Positions 41,941 to 51,263 of a DNA stretch of 64,000 nt are shown here, piece by piece; within the stretch, counting starts at the first letter, position 1, and the number at the start of each line of letters is the position of its first letter. The stretch is from Mycobacterium sp. 1274756.6. GTDB taxonomy: Bacteria > Actinomycetota > Actinomycetes > Mycobacteriales > Mycobacteriaceae. The position numbers and the translations under genes are program-made. The DNA is taken from assembly GCF_001668625.1 (NCBI RefSeq), contig NZ_LZLJ01000083.1, positions 61,206 to 125,205 of the forward strand. Direction: 5' to 3'. The notes under the pieces were generated by a model. It was not told the DNA's origin and did no database searches. It saw nothing but the letters and a program-made list of their open reading frames with translations.

Positions 41941-44900
41941 TCATTGTCGGACATATGGCGACGACCGATCTCCCGGCCGACCGTGCGGTTCTGACGATTG
42001 CGGAGATTCTGACCGTTCCGCTGCAGCACGCGTATGCGCTGCTGTGGCGGGCGGGGGTGATGCGGGTAGATCGGCCAGCCCGATCAGCCGCGGCACCACC
42101 GCGGCAGCACCCACAGCCACCCCGGCCGTCCCGAGGGCCTGCGCCCACCCGATGGGTCCCAGCGGAGTACAGCCGAGGAACTGGCTGAGCCCGGGGACGC
42201 TGATCAGCGTCCCCATCACCGCCAGTGAGCCACCGGCGGTCAGCACCACCAGCGGCGCGCGGGAGTCCAGCAGGGTCTGGCCCAGCTGAGCCGAGACCAG
42301 CGACACCAGCGCCACCGTCGAAGCTCGCTGCTGCCGCCCGGTGAGCGAGGCCAACGCCCAGGCCGAGCTGGCGGCCACCGCGGTGGTGGCGCCCCGCACC
42401 CCCACCGCGCGCCACAGCCGGCGTTCGTCGGGCCCGCGGGTCTGGTGCGACATCGGGTGGCGCGGCGGGCTGACCGCCAGGGCGGCGGCCGGCAGCGCGT
42501 CGGTGAGCATGTTCACCAACAGCAACTGGCGGGTGTTCAGCGGGGAGTTGCCGGTGATCGCGGTGCCCAGCGTCGCGAACGCGACCTCCCCGGCGTTGCC
42601 GCCGAGCAGCACCGCCACCGCCGCCTGCACCCGCTGCCACAGCTGGCGGCCCTCCTCCACGGCGGCCACCAGGGATTCGATCCGCCCGTCGACGAGCACC
42701 ACGTCGGAGACGCTGTGCGCCGGGTCGCTGCCCCGGCTGACCACCCCGACCCCGACGGTGGCGGCCCGGATCGCCGCGGCGTCGTTGGAGCCGTCACCGA
42801 CCATCGCGCAGACCCGCCCGGTGCGCTCCAGGGTTTGGACGATCTGCACCTTGTTCGCCGGGGTCATCCGGGCGAAGATCACGGTGCGGCCGACCGCGCG
42901 CTCCTGGTCCTTGCGGGACAACGCATCCCACTGCGCCCCGCTGATCACCTGATCGGGTCGCACCGGCATGCCCAGGTCGCGGGCGATGGCGGCGGCGGTG
43001 ATCGGATGGTCACCGGTGATGAGGCGGATGCCCAGGCCGTGCTCGCGCAGGTCGGCCAGCAGCGCCGCCGACTCCGGGCGGGGAGTGTCGGACAGCCCGA
43101 GGAACCCGGTCAGCTCCAACCCCTCGGCGCACATCTCGACCAGGTTGTCCGGGTCGTCGGCTGCGGCGCGGAGCCCGGCGTCGTCGAGTTCGCGGCGGGC
43201 CACCGCGATCACCCGCAGGCCGTCGGCGGCCATCCCGTCGACGATGTCGGCCAGCGACCCGCTGCGGGTGGTGCACCCGGCCAGCAGCACCTCCGGGGCG
43301 CCCTTGACCGTGAGCTCCCGGCCCGACACCGACGCGGAGAAGGACCGCCCCGGCCGGAACGGCAGGTGCGCCAGCGGCTCGGTGTGCGGCGCACCGCCGT
43401 TGACCGACACCGCCTTGTCGGTGATGGCGGTGTCGGTGGCGTGGACGTGGGCACGACCGTTGAGGACCGGGGTGGCGGCCTCGGCGCAGCGCAGCACCTC
43501 GGCGTCGTCGTTGCCGTTGACCGGGTGCACTCGGGTGACCCGCAGCCGGTTCTCGCTGAGCGTGCCGGTCTTGTCGAAGCAGACCACGTCGACGCGGCCG
43601 AGCGCCTCCACCGACCCCGGGATGCGCACCAGCGCGCCGAGCCGGGTCAGCCGCCGGGCCGAGGCCTGCTGGGCCAGGGTGGCCACCAGCGGCATGCCCT
43701 CGGGGACCGCGGCCACCGTGACCGCGATGCCGGAGGCCACCGCCTGGCGCAAACCCTTGCCGCGCAACATCCCCAGCAGACCGACGGCGGCGCCTCCGCC
43801 CAGACTCACCGGCCAGGCCCGGTTGGTCAGCCGGCTCAGCTGGTGCTGCAGGCCGACGGTTTCGTTGCGGTCACCGGCCAGGTCGGCGGCGCGCCGCACC
43901 TGGGTGTCGGCACCGACCGCGGTCACCAGCGCCAGCGCGGTGCCGGTCATCACGGTGGTGCCGGCGAAAAGCATGCAGAGCTGTTCGGCGAGTTCGGCGC
44001 CGGGGGTGGCCGCGACCTGCTTGTCCACCGGCATCGATTCGCCGGTGAGCGAGGACTCGTCGACCTCCACCTCGTCGGCCTCGATCAGCCGGGCGTCGGC
44101 GGGCACCACCTCGTCGGGACGCACCTCGATCACGTCGCCGGGCCGCAGGTCCTCGGCGGCGATCTCGGTGTAGACCGGCTCGCCGCCGGGGCCGGCCGTG
44201 TACAGCCGCGCCGCCGGGATCTGCTGGGCCAGCAGCTGATTCAACTTCGACTCGGCGCGCAGCCGTTGACCGGCGGCCAGGAACGCGTTGCCGGTGAGCA
44301 CCGAACCCACCATGATCGCGTCGACCGGCGAGCCCAGGATGGCGCTGGCCGCCGAACCGAGTGCCAGCATCGGGGTCAGCGGGTCGGCGAGTTCGGCGCG
44401 CACCGCCCCGGCGAACTGCCACGCGGCGCGGCGGGGCCGCGAGCTCGCCTCGATGAGCCGCCGGCCGGCCACCAGGCCGGGCTGCAACCGCCCGGCGAGG
44501 GTCGAGCCGGGAGCGTCGTCGGGTCCGCCGCGCTCGGGCGGGGGCAGCAGCCTGCGGACCTGCTGCACCGACATGGCGTGCCACTCGTGCACCGGCGGCG
44601 GCTGCGGGGTGGGCTCCGCGGCGGTGCGCCGGGCCAGCAGGAACCCGGACAGGAAGCCGACGGCCGCGCCGCTGGTGACCGGCCCGGGCCCGGAACCGCG
44701 CACCCCGGGCAGCATCAGCAGCGCGCCCAACGCGCTGGCTCCGGTGGCGATCTCGGTGCCGCGGCGGCTGGCGAGCCGGGCCGCCGGGATGGCGTGGATC
44801 ACCTGCCACGCCCCGGCGAGGTCGGCGACCAGCAGGTCGGCGTACCACGGCAGCGCGGCATCGGTGCATACGCCGAGCCCGATGTCGGCGGCCGAGAGCG

Positions 44901-46407
44901 CGCGGATCGCCTCGGTCGACAGCACCGCCACGTGCCGACCGGCGCCCTGGCGGTCGCGCACCACGTCGGTCAGCGCATCGCCCACCGGACGCGTCCCCGC
45001 CGGTTCGATCTCGTCGAAGGCGGGTGCGAGGTCGTCGAGCACGTCGATGTCGACGGAGACGACCTCCAGGCCGGCGCTGCGCGCCTCGGCGACCAGGACG
45101 GCGGCCAGCGGGTCGTGGGCGGGCCGGTACAGCGCCTCCAGCGCGGTGTCGGGATCCAGGGAGTGCCAGCCGGGGGTCAGGTCGGGGTCGTCGAGGCGGG
45201 CCTGGGCGCGATCCCATGCCGCGGCCAGGTCCCGGTCGGGGACCCCGCGCACCCCGACGACCTTCAGCCGGTCGGTGCAGAGCACCCGCGGGTCGATGAC
45301 CAGCGTGTCGACCCGGTCGAGGCGGCGCAGCGCGTCGGCTTGCAAACCCAGCACGTCGTGCCGGTCGGCGAGTTCACGGCCGAGGGTGGCGGCGAACGCC
45401 TCCCGGGTCACCCGGGCCGCCTTCGGCGCGGCCACCAGCACCGCCGTGCCCGCCATGTCGGGGTTGCGGGTGGTGGCGGCGACCGCGACCGTGCCCAGCG
45501 CCTGCACCAGCGCGGCCACCCCGCCGTGGCGTTCCACCGGTCCCGGCGGCTCGGGCACCGGGCGGACCGGCCGGTGCGACCGGCTGTCGCCGCCGTGGCG
45601 GGCCAGGGCCGGTTCGTGCCGGTGCCAGGCCCGCAACCCGGCCTGGTGTTCGCCGATGGCCAGTGCCTCCATCGCCACGTCGAGCAGCAGCGCCGCGGGG
45701 GCCAACGTCACCGTGTGTGCGGCGGCCATGGCGACGTTGAGCACGGCGTCGGAGGCCGCGGTGCCGATGCGGTCCTCGAGCATGCCGCGCAGCCGCGGCT
45801 GGTAGACCACGGCGGCGACCGCCGCCTCCACACTGGGCGGCAGGGGTTTGAGCCGCAGCACGGTGCCGGCCAACGCGGCGCCGAACCCGACGGTGTTGGC
45901 GCCGGCGGTGACCGCCTGCGCGGCGGCCAGCAGGCCGTCGCCGGGCAGGCTGGTGGCGGGCACGTCGGCATCGGTGGCGGTGCGGTACTGCTGTTCCAGA
46001 CCGGTGATCACCGCGCAGATCCGGCGCAGCGACGCGTCGGCGGTGAGCGTGACGATCAGCCGGGACAGCGGGTAGTTCAGGGTCACAGCCGTGACGCCGG
46101 GGATCTCGCGCACCGCGGCCACCACAGCCGGTCCCAGCTCGCGGCCGCGGTTGCCGTGCAGGCCGCGCACCTCGATCCAGGCCCGGCCGTTGCCCCGCCA
46201 GCTGCGCCGCCCGACCAGCACATCGGTCAGGCCCCGCGAGACGGTGTCGACGGCCTCGCGGGCCGGCCGGGTCGCCAGGTCGAAGCCGGTGGCGGCGGCG
46301 GTCGCGGCGGCGGTCACCGAGGCGCCGGCGAGTCGAAGCGAGGTCTGGAAGCCCCAGAAGGCCAGTCGAAACGGAACGGAGCCGGCTGATGAGCGACTGA
46401 TGGCCAA
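41941..46407 (-). CDS. ctpH: giant P-type cation-transporting ATPase CtpH
   Basis: 1488 residues. Start: TTG at 46407, three bases after the preceding stop; no other start is in frame upstream. The C-terminal ATPase is complete: TGES, M4 PEGMPL, Asp945 in CFDKTGT, KGAPE, TGDHP, GDGSNDAAAIRAA and M6 NMLTDALPA. As in the paralogue at 10420, the N-terminal ~650 residues hold a degenerate P-domain with IDPRVL (Asp372) in the DKTGT position. Motifs favour a P2-type (Ca/Mg-class) cation over heavy metals; the substrate is unproven. Gene order with Rv0424c and Rv0426c positions identifies it as ctpH. The last ~40 codons overlap an antisense microprotein-like frame (41955). Confidence 0.9.
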   Translation of the reverse strand: MAISRSSAGSVPFRLAFWGFQTSLRLAGASVTAAATAAATGFDLATRPAREAVDTVSRGLTDVLVGRRSWRGNGRAWIEVRGLHGNRGRELGPAVVAAVREIPGVTAVTLNYPLSRLIVTLTADASLRRICAVITGLEQQYRTATDADVPATSLPGDGLLAAAQAVTAGANTVGFGAALAGTVLRLKPLPPSVEAAVAAVVYQPRLRGMLEDRIGTAASDAVLNVAMAAAHTVTLAPAALLLDVAMEALAIGEHQAGLRAWHRHEPALARHGGDSRSHRPVRPVPEPPGPVERHGGVAALVQALGTVAVAATTRNPDMAGTAVLVAAPKAARVTREAFAATLGRELADRHDVLGLQADALRRLDRVDTLVIDPRVLCTDRLKVVGVRGVPDRDLAAAWDRAQARLDDPDLTPGWHSLDPDTALEALYRPAHDPLAAVLVAEARSAGLEVVSVDIDVLDDLAPAFDEIEPAGTRPVGDALTDVVRDRQGAGRHVAVLSTEAIRALSAADIGLGVCTDAALPWYADLLVADLAGAWQVIHAIPAARLASRRGTEIATGASALGALLMLPGVRGSGPGPVTSGAAVGFLSGFLLARRTAAEPTPQPPPVHEWHAMSVQQVRRLLPPPERGGPDDAPGSTLAGRLQPGLVAGRRLIEASSRPRRAAWQFAGAVRAELADPLTPMLALGSAASAILGSPVDAIMVGSVLTGNAFLAAGQRLRAESKLNQLLAQQIPAARLYTAGPGGEPVYTEIAAEDLRPGDVIEVRPDEVVPADARLIEADEVEVDESSLTGESMPVDKQVAATPGAELAEQLCMLFAGTTVMTGTALALVTAVGADTQVRRAADLAGDRNETVGLQHQLSRLTNRAWPVSLGGGAAVGLLGMLRGKGLRQAVASGIAVTVAAVPEGMPLVATLAQQASARRLTRLGALVRIPGSVEALGRVDVVCFDKTGTLSENRLRVTRVHPVNGNDDAEVLRCAEAATPVLNGRAHVHATDTAITDKAVSVNGGAPHTEPLAHLPFRPGRSFSASVSGRELTVKGAPEVLLAGCTTRSGSLADIVDGMAADGLRVIAVARRELDDAGLRAAADDPDNLVEMCAEGLELTGFLGLSDTPRPESAALLADLREHGLGIRLITGDHPITAAAIARDLGMPVRPDQVISGAQWDALSRKDQERAVGRTVIFARMTPANKVQIVQTLERTGRVCAMVGDGSNDAAAIRAATVGVGVVSRGSDPAHSVSDVVLVDGRIESLVAAVEEGRQLWQRVQAAVAVLLGGNAGEVAFATLGTAITGNSPLNTRQLLLVNMLTDALPAAALAVSPPRHPMSHQTRGPDERRLWRAVGVRGATTAVAASSAWALASLTGRQQRASTVALVSLVSAQLGQTLLDSRAPLVVLTAGGSLAVMGTLISVPGLSQFLGCTPLGPIGWAQALGTAGVAVGAAAVVPRLIGLADLPASPPPATAAHTRAAAERSESPQSSEPHGRPGDRSSPYVRQ
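41955..42071 (+). other. second microprotein-like frame, antisense to the ctpH 3' end
   Basis: From ATG 41955 the frame reads MATTDLPADRAV then ILTVPLQHAYALLWRAGVM, closely matching the C-terminal block of the microprotein at 41427 (SVPLRQVYALAWRAGIL). The 41427 gene stops right after this block; here an extra G in CGGGTAG shifts the expected TAG out of frame, and the frame continues with low-complexity sequence to 42188. No ribosome site is evident. It may be a decayed copy, a frameshifted gene or an overlapping gene; the similarity itself is clear. Confidence 0.45.
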
Positions 46408-46410
46408 AAT

Positions 46411-47022
46411 CTACCGAGGGTCGGTCTTATCCGGCGCCGTTGTCTTCGCCGGTGCGGTGGTTTTCGCGGCGGCGGACTTCTTGGCCGCCGATTTCTTGGC
46501 GGGCGCCTTCTTCGCCGCCGACTTGCGCGCAGTCGACTTCTTGGCGGCGGTCTTCGTGGCCGGGGCCTTCGCCGCCGCCTTGGTGGCCGAGGGCGCCCTG
46601 CTGCCGGCTGCCTTGCGCCCCTCGGCCTTGGCCGGGGCGGCGCTGTTGCCGGCGCGGGGGGCGGCGTCACCGCCGGGCACCGCACGCAGCTGAGACGGCG
46701 AGGACACCGCGGCCTGCGCGGCCCGCTGCTGCTTGATCTGCCGCAGCGCCAGGGCGCCGCCGCCGACGACCAGCAGCACCGGCCACTCCACCAAGCCGAT
46801 CACCCCGAGGGCGCCAAGGGTCGCCGCGGCGACCGGGGTGGAATGGCTGCCCTTGTCCACCCCGCTCTGCACCCCGGCGACGGTGCCCTTCACCGTGCCC
46901 CGGACACCGCCGACGACACCGTTGATGACGGCGCCGCCCACCGCTCCGGCCGCCATCGTGGTCGCGTCCGCCGCCCGACCCGCCGTTCGGGCCACCTTGC
47001 GCAGTGCGCCTTGGATGTCCAT
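46411..47022 (-). CDS. membrane protein with Lys/Ala-rich histone-like tail (Rv0426c position)
   Basis: 203 residues from ATG 47022, with GGGGAG upstream. The N-terminal half has Gly-rich helices (GAVGGAVINGVVGGVRGTVKGTVAGV) and a membrane segment LGALGVIGLVEWPVLLVVGGGALAL, sharing EWPV with the Rv0424c homologue. The C-terminal ~80 residues are low-complexity Ala/Lys/Pro/Thr with repeated AKKSAAKK-type units, like the tails of HupB or histone H1. A basic tail of this kind would bind nucleic acid or acidic polymers. It is four bases upstream of ctpH, so they are co-transcribed. Confidence 0.7.
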   Translation of the reverse strand: MDIQGALRKVARTAGRAADATTMAAGAVGGAVINGVVGGVRGTVKGTVAGVQSGVDKGSHSTPVAAATLGALGVIGLVEWPVLLVVGGGALALRQIKQQRAAQAAVSSPSQLRAVPGGDAAPRAGNSAAPAKAEGRKAAGSRAPSATKAAAKAPATKTAAKKSTARKSAAKKAPAKKSAAKKSAAAKTTAPAKTTAPDKTDPR

Positions 47023-47127
47023 CACGCTCCCCTTCAGCTGCAAGACCATCCAGCCTAGTCGGGTTCGCGACATCGCGCGAGACTCTCGCGCGCCGCACCG
47101 GTGCCGCCGCAGGCGGGACCTATCCGC

Positions 47128-47186
47128 CGCGAGTGCAGAGCCAGGGCGGAAAAATGCGAAAACACCGCCGCACAGCTTCATTCGCG
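47128..47186. repeat. hairpin repeat, copy C
   Basis: A 59-bp element between xthA and the Lys-rich-tail gene. It opens CGCGAGTGCAGAG, has GGCGGAAAAATGCG in the middle, and closes CAGCTTCATTCGCG. The ends and the centre match copies A and B. Confidence 0.6.
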
Positions 47187-47229
47187 ACCGTGCTGCACCT
47201 GCGGCGCAGGGAGCCGGTCGGCGCGAGTG

Positions 47230-48048
47230 TCAGCGGCGCAGCTCCACCAGGACCGGCGCGTGGTCGCTGGGCGATTTGCCCTTGCGCTCCTCGCGCACGA
47301 TCTCGGCGTGCGTGACCCGCGCGGCCAGGGCGGGGGAGCCGAGGATGAAATCGATGCGCATGCCCTGCCGCTTGGGGAACCGCAGCTGGGTGTAGTCCCA
47401 GTAGGTGTAGACGCCGGGGCCGGGGGTGAACGGGCGCACCACGTCGGTGAACCCCGCCTCGGTGAACGCGTGGAAGGCGCGGCGTTCCGGTTCGGAGACG
47501 TGGGTGGCGCCGGCGAAGAACTCCATGCTCCACACGTCGTCGTCGAACGGGGCGATGTTCCAGTCCCCGGCCAGCGCGATCGGCGTCGACGGGTCCTCGG
47601 CCAGCCAGCGCTCGGCGTTGGCGCGCAGCGCCGCCAGCCACTCCAGCTTGTAGCGGTAGTGCGGATCGTCGAGGGTGCGGCCGTTGGGCACATACAGGCT
47701 CCAGGTCCGCACCCCGCCGCAGGTCGCCGCCAGCGCCCGCGCCTCCACGGCCGGGTCGGTGTCGGGCTTGGCCGCCCAACCCGGCTGATCGGGAAAACCC
47801 ACCTGTACGTCCGCCAGGCCCACCCGGGAGGCGATCGCCACCCCGTTCCACTGGTTGACCCCGACGTGGACGACCTCGTAGCCGAGCTCGACGAACGGCA
47901 GCGCCGGGAACTGGCCGTCGGTGCACTTGGTCTCCTGCAGGGCCAGCACGTCCACCTCGGCGCGGGCCAGCCAGTCGGTCACCCGGCCCACCCGGGCGCG
48001 GATCGAGTTCACGTTCCAGGTGGCCAGCCGCAGCGTGTCGGGAGTCAT
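47230..48048 (-). CDS. xthA: exodeoxyribonuclease III / AP endonuclease
   Basis: 272 residues from ATG 48048. A base-excision-repair nuclease that cleaves at abasic sites and removes 3' blocking groups. EEP-fold motifs: RLATWNVNSIRAR, LALQETKC (metal Glu), WSLYVPNGR, AGDWNIAP (Asp-Asn), RIDFILGS and SDHAPV (catalytic Asp-His). The start is one base after the stop of the upstream acetyltransferase gene, forming the def-acetyltransferase-xthA operon seen in M. tuberculosis. Confidence 0.95.
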   Translation of the reverse strand: MTPDTLRLATWNVNSIRARVGRVTDWLARAEVDVLALQETKCTDGQFPALPFVELGYEVVHVGVNQWNGVAIASRVGLADVQVGFPDQPGWAAKPDTDPAVEARALAATCGGVRTWSLYVPNGRTLDDPHYRYKLEWLAALRANAERWLAEDPSTPIALAGDWNIAPFDDDVWSMEFFAGATHVSEPERRAFHAFTEAGFTDVVRPFTPGPGVYTYWDYTQLRFPKRQGMRIDFILGSPALAARVTHAEIVREERKGKSPSDHAPVLVELRR

Positions 48049-48049
48049 G

Positions 48050-48976
48050 TCAGCGCCGCCGGGTGGTCGGCCCGGCCCAGATCGCCTCGGTGCGCACATA
48101 CCGGAGGCGGTGCTGCGGGGTGAAGCCCAGGCCGGTGAACAGCCCCAGCGCGGCGTCGTCGCCGTCGCGGACCTGGGCGTAGCCGTCGGTTGCGCCGTGC
48201 TCGACGGCCCAGGCCAGCAGCGCCGCGCAGACCGCCGAGGCCTGCCCGCGGCGGCGTTGCCCGGCGTCGACGCGGACGTCGGAGAGCCCCACCCAGCGGG
48301 TGCCGTCCGGGGCGGCGGTGATCGCCGCCCGCGCCACCGCGCCGGCGGGGCCGACGGCGAAACAGACCTGCCCGTCGAGCACCGCGGTGAGCTCGCCGAC
48401 CGGGACGTCGCGGTCGTAGCCGGCCAGCCAGTCCGGGCCGGGGTCGGCGGCCAGGGCGATCTCGGGGCGGTGCGGCAGGGTCGCGGGCAACTCGGTGACC
48501 AAGGTGCGGTTCTCGCGTTCGACGGGGGTGTCGTCGCGCATCGACACCAGCCGGTCGGGGACGGCGAACAGCGGGGTGCGGCCGCGTTCGACGTAGAAGT
48601 CGACGATGGCCGGCACCGCCGCGAACGACGCCCCCATCTCCAGCGGGATCGCCGAGTTGGCCCGGAACGTGGCGCCGGCGCCGACCCGCAGCAGCCAGCC
48701 GTCCAGCCAACGTTGCTCGGTTCCCGGAAACGCCAGCGCCGCCGCATGTTCCACCGCGCGGATCTGTGAATTGCGCACCGGAACATCGGTCAGTCGGCGC
48801 ACGGTGAGCACGTCGTCGGGGGAGAACTCGACGACCTCGCCGGTCTTGGTGCGCACCCGCACCACCGGCGCCACCGCCAGCAGGTGCCCGACCGCGTCGC
48901 TCAGCGGCGGCTCGGAGCCGGCCGGCAACCGGAACCGCACCGCCACCCGGGTGCCGACGCTGGGCAGCTCGCTCAT
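48050..48976 (-). CDS. GNAT acetyltransferase, Rv0428c homologue
   Basis: 308 residues. The N-terminal ~60 residues form a small beta domain (VGTRVAVRFRLPAGS; VVRVRTKTGEVVEFSPDDV). The C-terminal GNAT domain has the acetyl-CoA-binding region VRVDAGQRRRGQASAVCAALLAWA and GDDAALGLFTGLGF. Acceptor substrate unknown. It sits between def and xthA, overlapping the def stop by one base. Confidence 0.88.
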   Translation of the reverse strand: MSELPSVGTRVAVRFRLPAGSEPPLSDAVGHLLAVAPVVRVRTKTGEVVEFSPDDVLTVRRLTDVPVRNSQIRAVEHAAALAFPGTEQRWLDGWLLRVGAGATFRANSAIPLEMGASFAAVPAIVDFYVERGRTPLFAVPDRLVSMRDDTPVERENRTLVTELPATLPHRPEIALAADPGPDWLAGYDRDVPVGELTAVLDGQVCFAVGPAGAVARAAITAAPDGTRWVGLSDVRVDAGQRRRGQASAVCAALLAWAVEHGATDGYAQVRDGDDAALGLFTGLGFTPQHRLRYVRTEAIWAGPTTRRR

Positions 48977-49569
48977 CAGTGGCCGAACGGGTCGGGCACG
49001 TCGCCGGGCAGCCAGGACAGGTCCGGCACCCCCCAGCCGTTCTTCTTCACCGCGCGCTTGGCGGCGCGGGCGTGCCGGCCGATCAGCCGGTCCAGGTACA
49101 GGAAACCGTCGAGGTGGCCGGTCTCGTGCTGCAGCATCCGGGCGAACAGCCCGCTGCCCTCCAGGGCGACGGGGGCGCCGTCGGCATCGAGGCCGGTCAC
49201 CTTCGCCCAGTCGGCGCGCCCGGTCGGGAACGACTCGCCGGGCACCGACAGGCAGCCCTCGTCGTCGTGCTCCGGGTCGGGCATGGTCTCCGGGATCGGC
49301 GACGTCTCCAGCACCGGGTTGACCACGACGCCGCGGCGGCGGGTCGGCCGGCCGCGGTCCTCGGCGCAGTCGTAGACGAACACCCGCAGGTCGACGCCGA
49401 TCTGGTTGGCGGCCAAGCCGACCCCGTTGGCGGCGTCCATGGTGTCGAACATGTCGGTGATCAGGTCGGCCAGCTCGGCGGGCAGCGCCCCGTCATCGCC
49501 GACCGGCACCGGGCGGGTCGGGGTGTGCAGGACGGGATCGCCCACGATGCGGATGGGTACGACGGCCAT
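48976..49569 (-). CDS. def: peptide deformylase
   Basis: 197 residues from ATG 49569, equal to the M. tuberculosis enzyme. It removes the formyl group from nascent peptides. All three motifs are intact: [18 protein letters not shown] (metal Cys) and QHETGHLDG (metal His pair and catalytic Glu). First gene of the def operon, divergent from the Rv0430 homologue. Confidence 0.96.
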   Translation of the reverse strand: MAVVPIRIVGDPVLHTPTRPVPVGDDGALPAELADLITDMFDTMDAANGVGLAANQIGVDLRVFVYDCAEDRGRPTRRRGVVVNPVLETSPIPETMPDPEHDDEGCLSVPGESFPTGRADWAKVTGLDADGAPVALEGSGLFARMLQHETGHLDGFLYLDRLIGRHARAAKRAVKKNGWGVPDLSWLPGDVPDPFGH

Positions 49570-49704
49570 GAGCCGCAAGCTTAAATCGCGCCGGCGCGGG
49601 CGACTCGCGGGGTCGGGTTACCGGCCAGTCCGCTCGGACGTGATTGAATATGCGCCGAAACACAGTGTTGTCATTCCAGTGTGGGGAAGGGTCCGGTCAA
49701 CGAG

Positions 49705-50013
49705 ATGGACGGCGCCATGGCGCGGACTAATCGATCAGCAGACGACTCGGAAACCATCGACGGCTTGACCCGCCGTGAACACGACATCCTGGCCTTCGAG
49801 CGGCAGTGGTGGAAGTACGCCGGCTCCAAGGAAGAAGCCATCAAAGAGCTGTTCGGGCTGTCGGCCACCCGCTACTACCAGGTGCTCAACGCGTTGGTGG
49901 AGCGCCCCGACGCCCTGGCCGTCGACCCGATGCTGGTCAAGCGGCTGCGCCGGATGCGGGCCACCCGACTCAAGGCGAAGGCGGCCCGACGGCTCGGCTT
50001 TGAACTCCCCTAG
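49705..50013 (+). CDS. DUF3263 protein, Rv0430 homologue
   Basis: 102 residues from ATG 49705, chosen because the opening MDGAMAR matches Rv0430 as I recall it; GTG 49681 would add eight residues. The core LTRREHDILAFERQWWKYAG, KEEAIKELFGLSATRYYQVLNALV is helix-turn-helix-like, and the C-terminus is basic (KRLRRMRATRLKAKAARR), so DNA binding is plausible. It is adjacent to virR, as in other mycobacteria. Confidence 0.85.
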   Translation: MDGAMARTNRSADDSETIDGLTRREHDILAFERQWWKYAGSKEEAIKELFGLSATRYYQVLNALVERPDALAVDPMLVKRLRRMRATRLKAKAARRLGFELP

Positions 50014-50073
50014 CGCGCCGCGACGGCGGACAGGTTTGCGCCGCCGCACCCGCGCCCCGTTACAGTGGGCGCG

Positions 50074-50547
50074 ATGAACGACCACGTCCCGGATTCCTCC
50101 GGATTGCCGCTGCGCGCCATGGTGATGGTGCTGCTGTTTCTCGGCGTGATCTTCCTGCTGCTGGGCTTCCAGTGGCTGACGTCGGGCGACTCCGGCGACG
50201 AGGACGCGGTCTCGACCACCACCAGCAGCGTCACGACCACCACCACCACGACCGAAGCGGCCATCCCCGACGTCGACGTGCGGGTGTACAACATTACCGA
50301 CCAGGAGGGGCTGGCCGGCGCCACCGCCGACCGGTTGCGTGAGGAGCACTACAAGGTCACTGACGTCACCAACCTGGTGTTGACCGACGTGTCGCAGACC
50401 ACCGTGTACTTCACCCCCGATGACGCCGACGAGCAGCGGGCCGCCGAGGCGATCGGCAAACTGCTCGACGCGCCGGTCGAGCCGCGCATCGAGGACCCCG
50501 ACGTGGCCGATCAACCACCGGGCGTCATCGTCGTGGTGGCCGGTTGA
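50074..50547 (+). CDS. virR: VirR, LytR_C-domain envelope protein
   Basis: 157 residues. A single membrane helix (MVMVLLFLGVIFLLLGFQWL) is followed by a Thr-rich linker (VSTTTSSVTTTTTTTEA) and a C-terminal LytR_C domain (DVDVRVYNITDQEGLAGATADRLREEHY). By position and architecture it is Rv0431/VirR, a protein that controls release of membrane vesicles and cell-wall integrity in M. tuberculosis. The ATG comes seven bases after TACAGT, a leaderless arrangement. Confidence 0.9.
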   Translation: MNDHVPDSSGLPLRAMVMVLLFLGVIFLLLGFQWLTSGDSGDEDAVSTTTSSVTTTTTTTEAAIPDVDVRVYNITDQEGLAGATADRLREEHYKVTDVTNLVLTDVSQTTVYFTPDDADEQRAAEAIGKLLDAPVEPRIEDPDVADQPPGVIVVVAG

Positions 50548-50564
50548 CCCGCTAAGCTCTCCCC

Positions 50565-51263
50565 ATGGTTAAGCCCAGTCGTCACACAGTTGCCCCGCTT
50601 GCCGCCGCCGCGTTGGCGGTCCCCGCCGTGCTGCTCAGCGGCTGCAGCCCGCACCAGCCGGAAGCCGACGGCCCCGGGCCGGCGCCGTCGATCTGGACCG
50701 GGTCACCGGCGCCGGAGACCCCCGACGAGCAGGCGGCGCAGTCCGACGTGGTGACCACCGAGCTGCGCGGGCCCGACGGCGCGCAGATCGCGACCGCCCA
50801 GTTCGACTTCACCGAGGACTTCGTCAAGATCACCGTCCGCACCACCGGGGAGGGGCAGCTGACCCCGGGCTTCCACGGCCTGCACCTGCACGAGGTGGGT
50901 AAATGTGAGGCCGACTCGGTGGCTCCCGCCGGCGGGGAGCCGGGCGACTTCCTTTCCGCGGGCGGGCATTTCCGGGTTCCGGACCACCACGGCCACCCGG
51001 CCAGCGGTGACCTGACCTCGCTGCAGATCCGCCAGGACGGGCAGGGCCTGCTGGTCACCACGACCGACGCGTTCAGCCGTGCGGACCTGGAAGCCGGCGC
51101 CGGAACCTCGATCATCATCCACGCCGGGGACGACAACTTCGCCAACATCCCCGCCGACCGGTACGTCCAGATCGACGGCACCCCCGGCCCCGACGAGACC
51201 ACGATGAAGACTGGCGACGCCGGCCAGCGGGTGGCCTGCGGTGTCATCAGCCCGGGGAGCTGA
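50565..51263 (+). CDS. sodC: lipoprotein Cu/Zn-type superoxide dismutase
   Basis: 232 residues. Lipobox LSGC (Cys27), so the enzyme is anchored outside the membrane. Metal-site segments: [11 protein letters not shown] with two copper His, a Cys in GKCEAD pairing with Cys in [25 protein letters not shown] with bridging and further His/Asp, and IIHAGDDNF with the last His. Mycobacterial SodC is known to work with Cu alone; the zinc-site residues are partly retained here. The ATG follows TAAGCT by six bases (leaderless). Confidence 0.94.
   Translation: MVKPSRHTVAPLAAAALAVPAVLLSGCSPHQPEADGPGPAPSIWTGSPAPETPDEQAAQSDVVTTELRGPDGAQIATAQFDFTEDFVKITVRTTGEGQLTPGFHGLHLHEVGKCEADSVAPAGGEPGDFLSAGGHFRVPDHHGHPASGDLTSLQIRQDGQGLLVTTTDAFSRADLEAGAGTSIIIHAGDDNFANIPADRYVQIDGTPGPDETTMKTGDAGQRVACGVISPGS

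Noticed and set aside
42445..46389. Forward-strand open frame of about 1300 codons opposite ctpH
   Set aside because: Same antisense-shadow effect; composition is Gly/His/Arg/Gln-rich and unlike any protein, while the reverse strand encodes all ATPase motifs.
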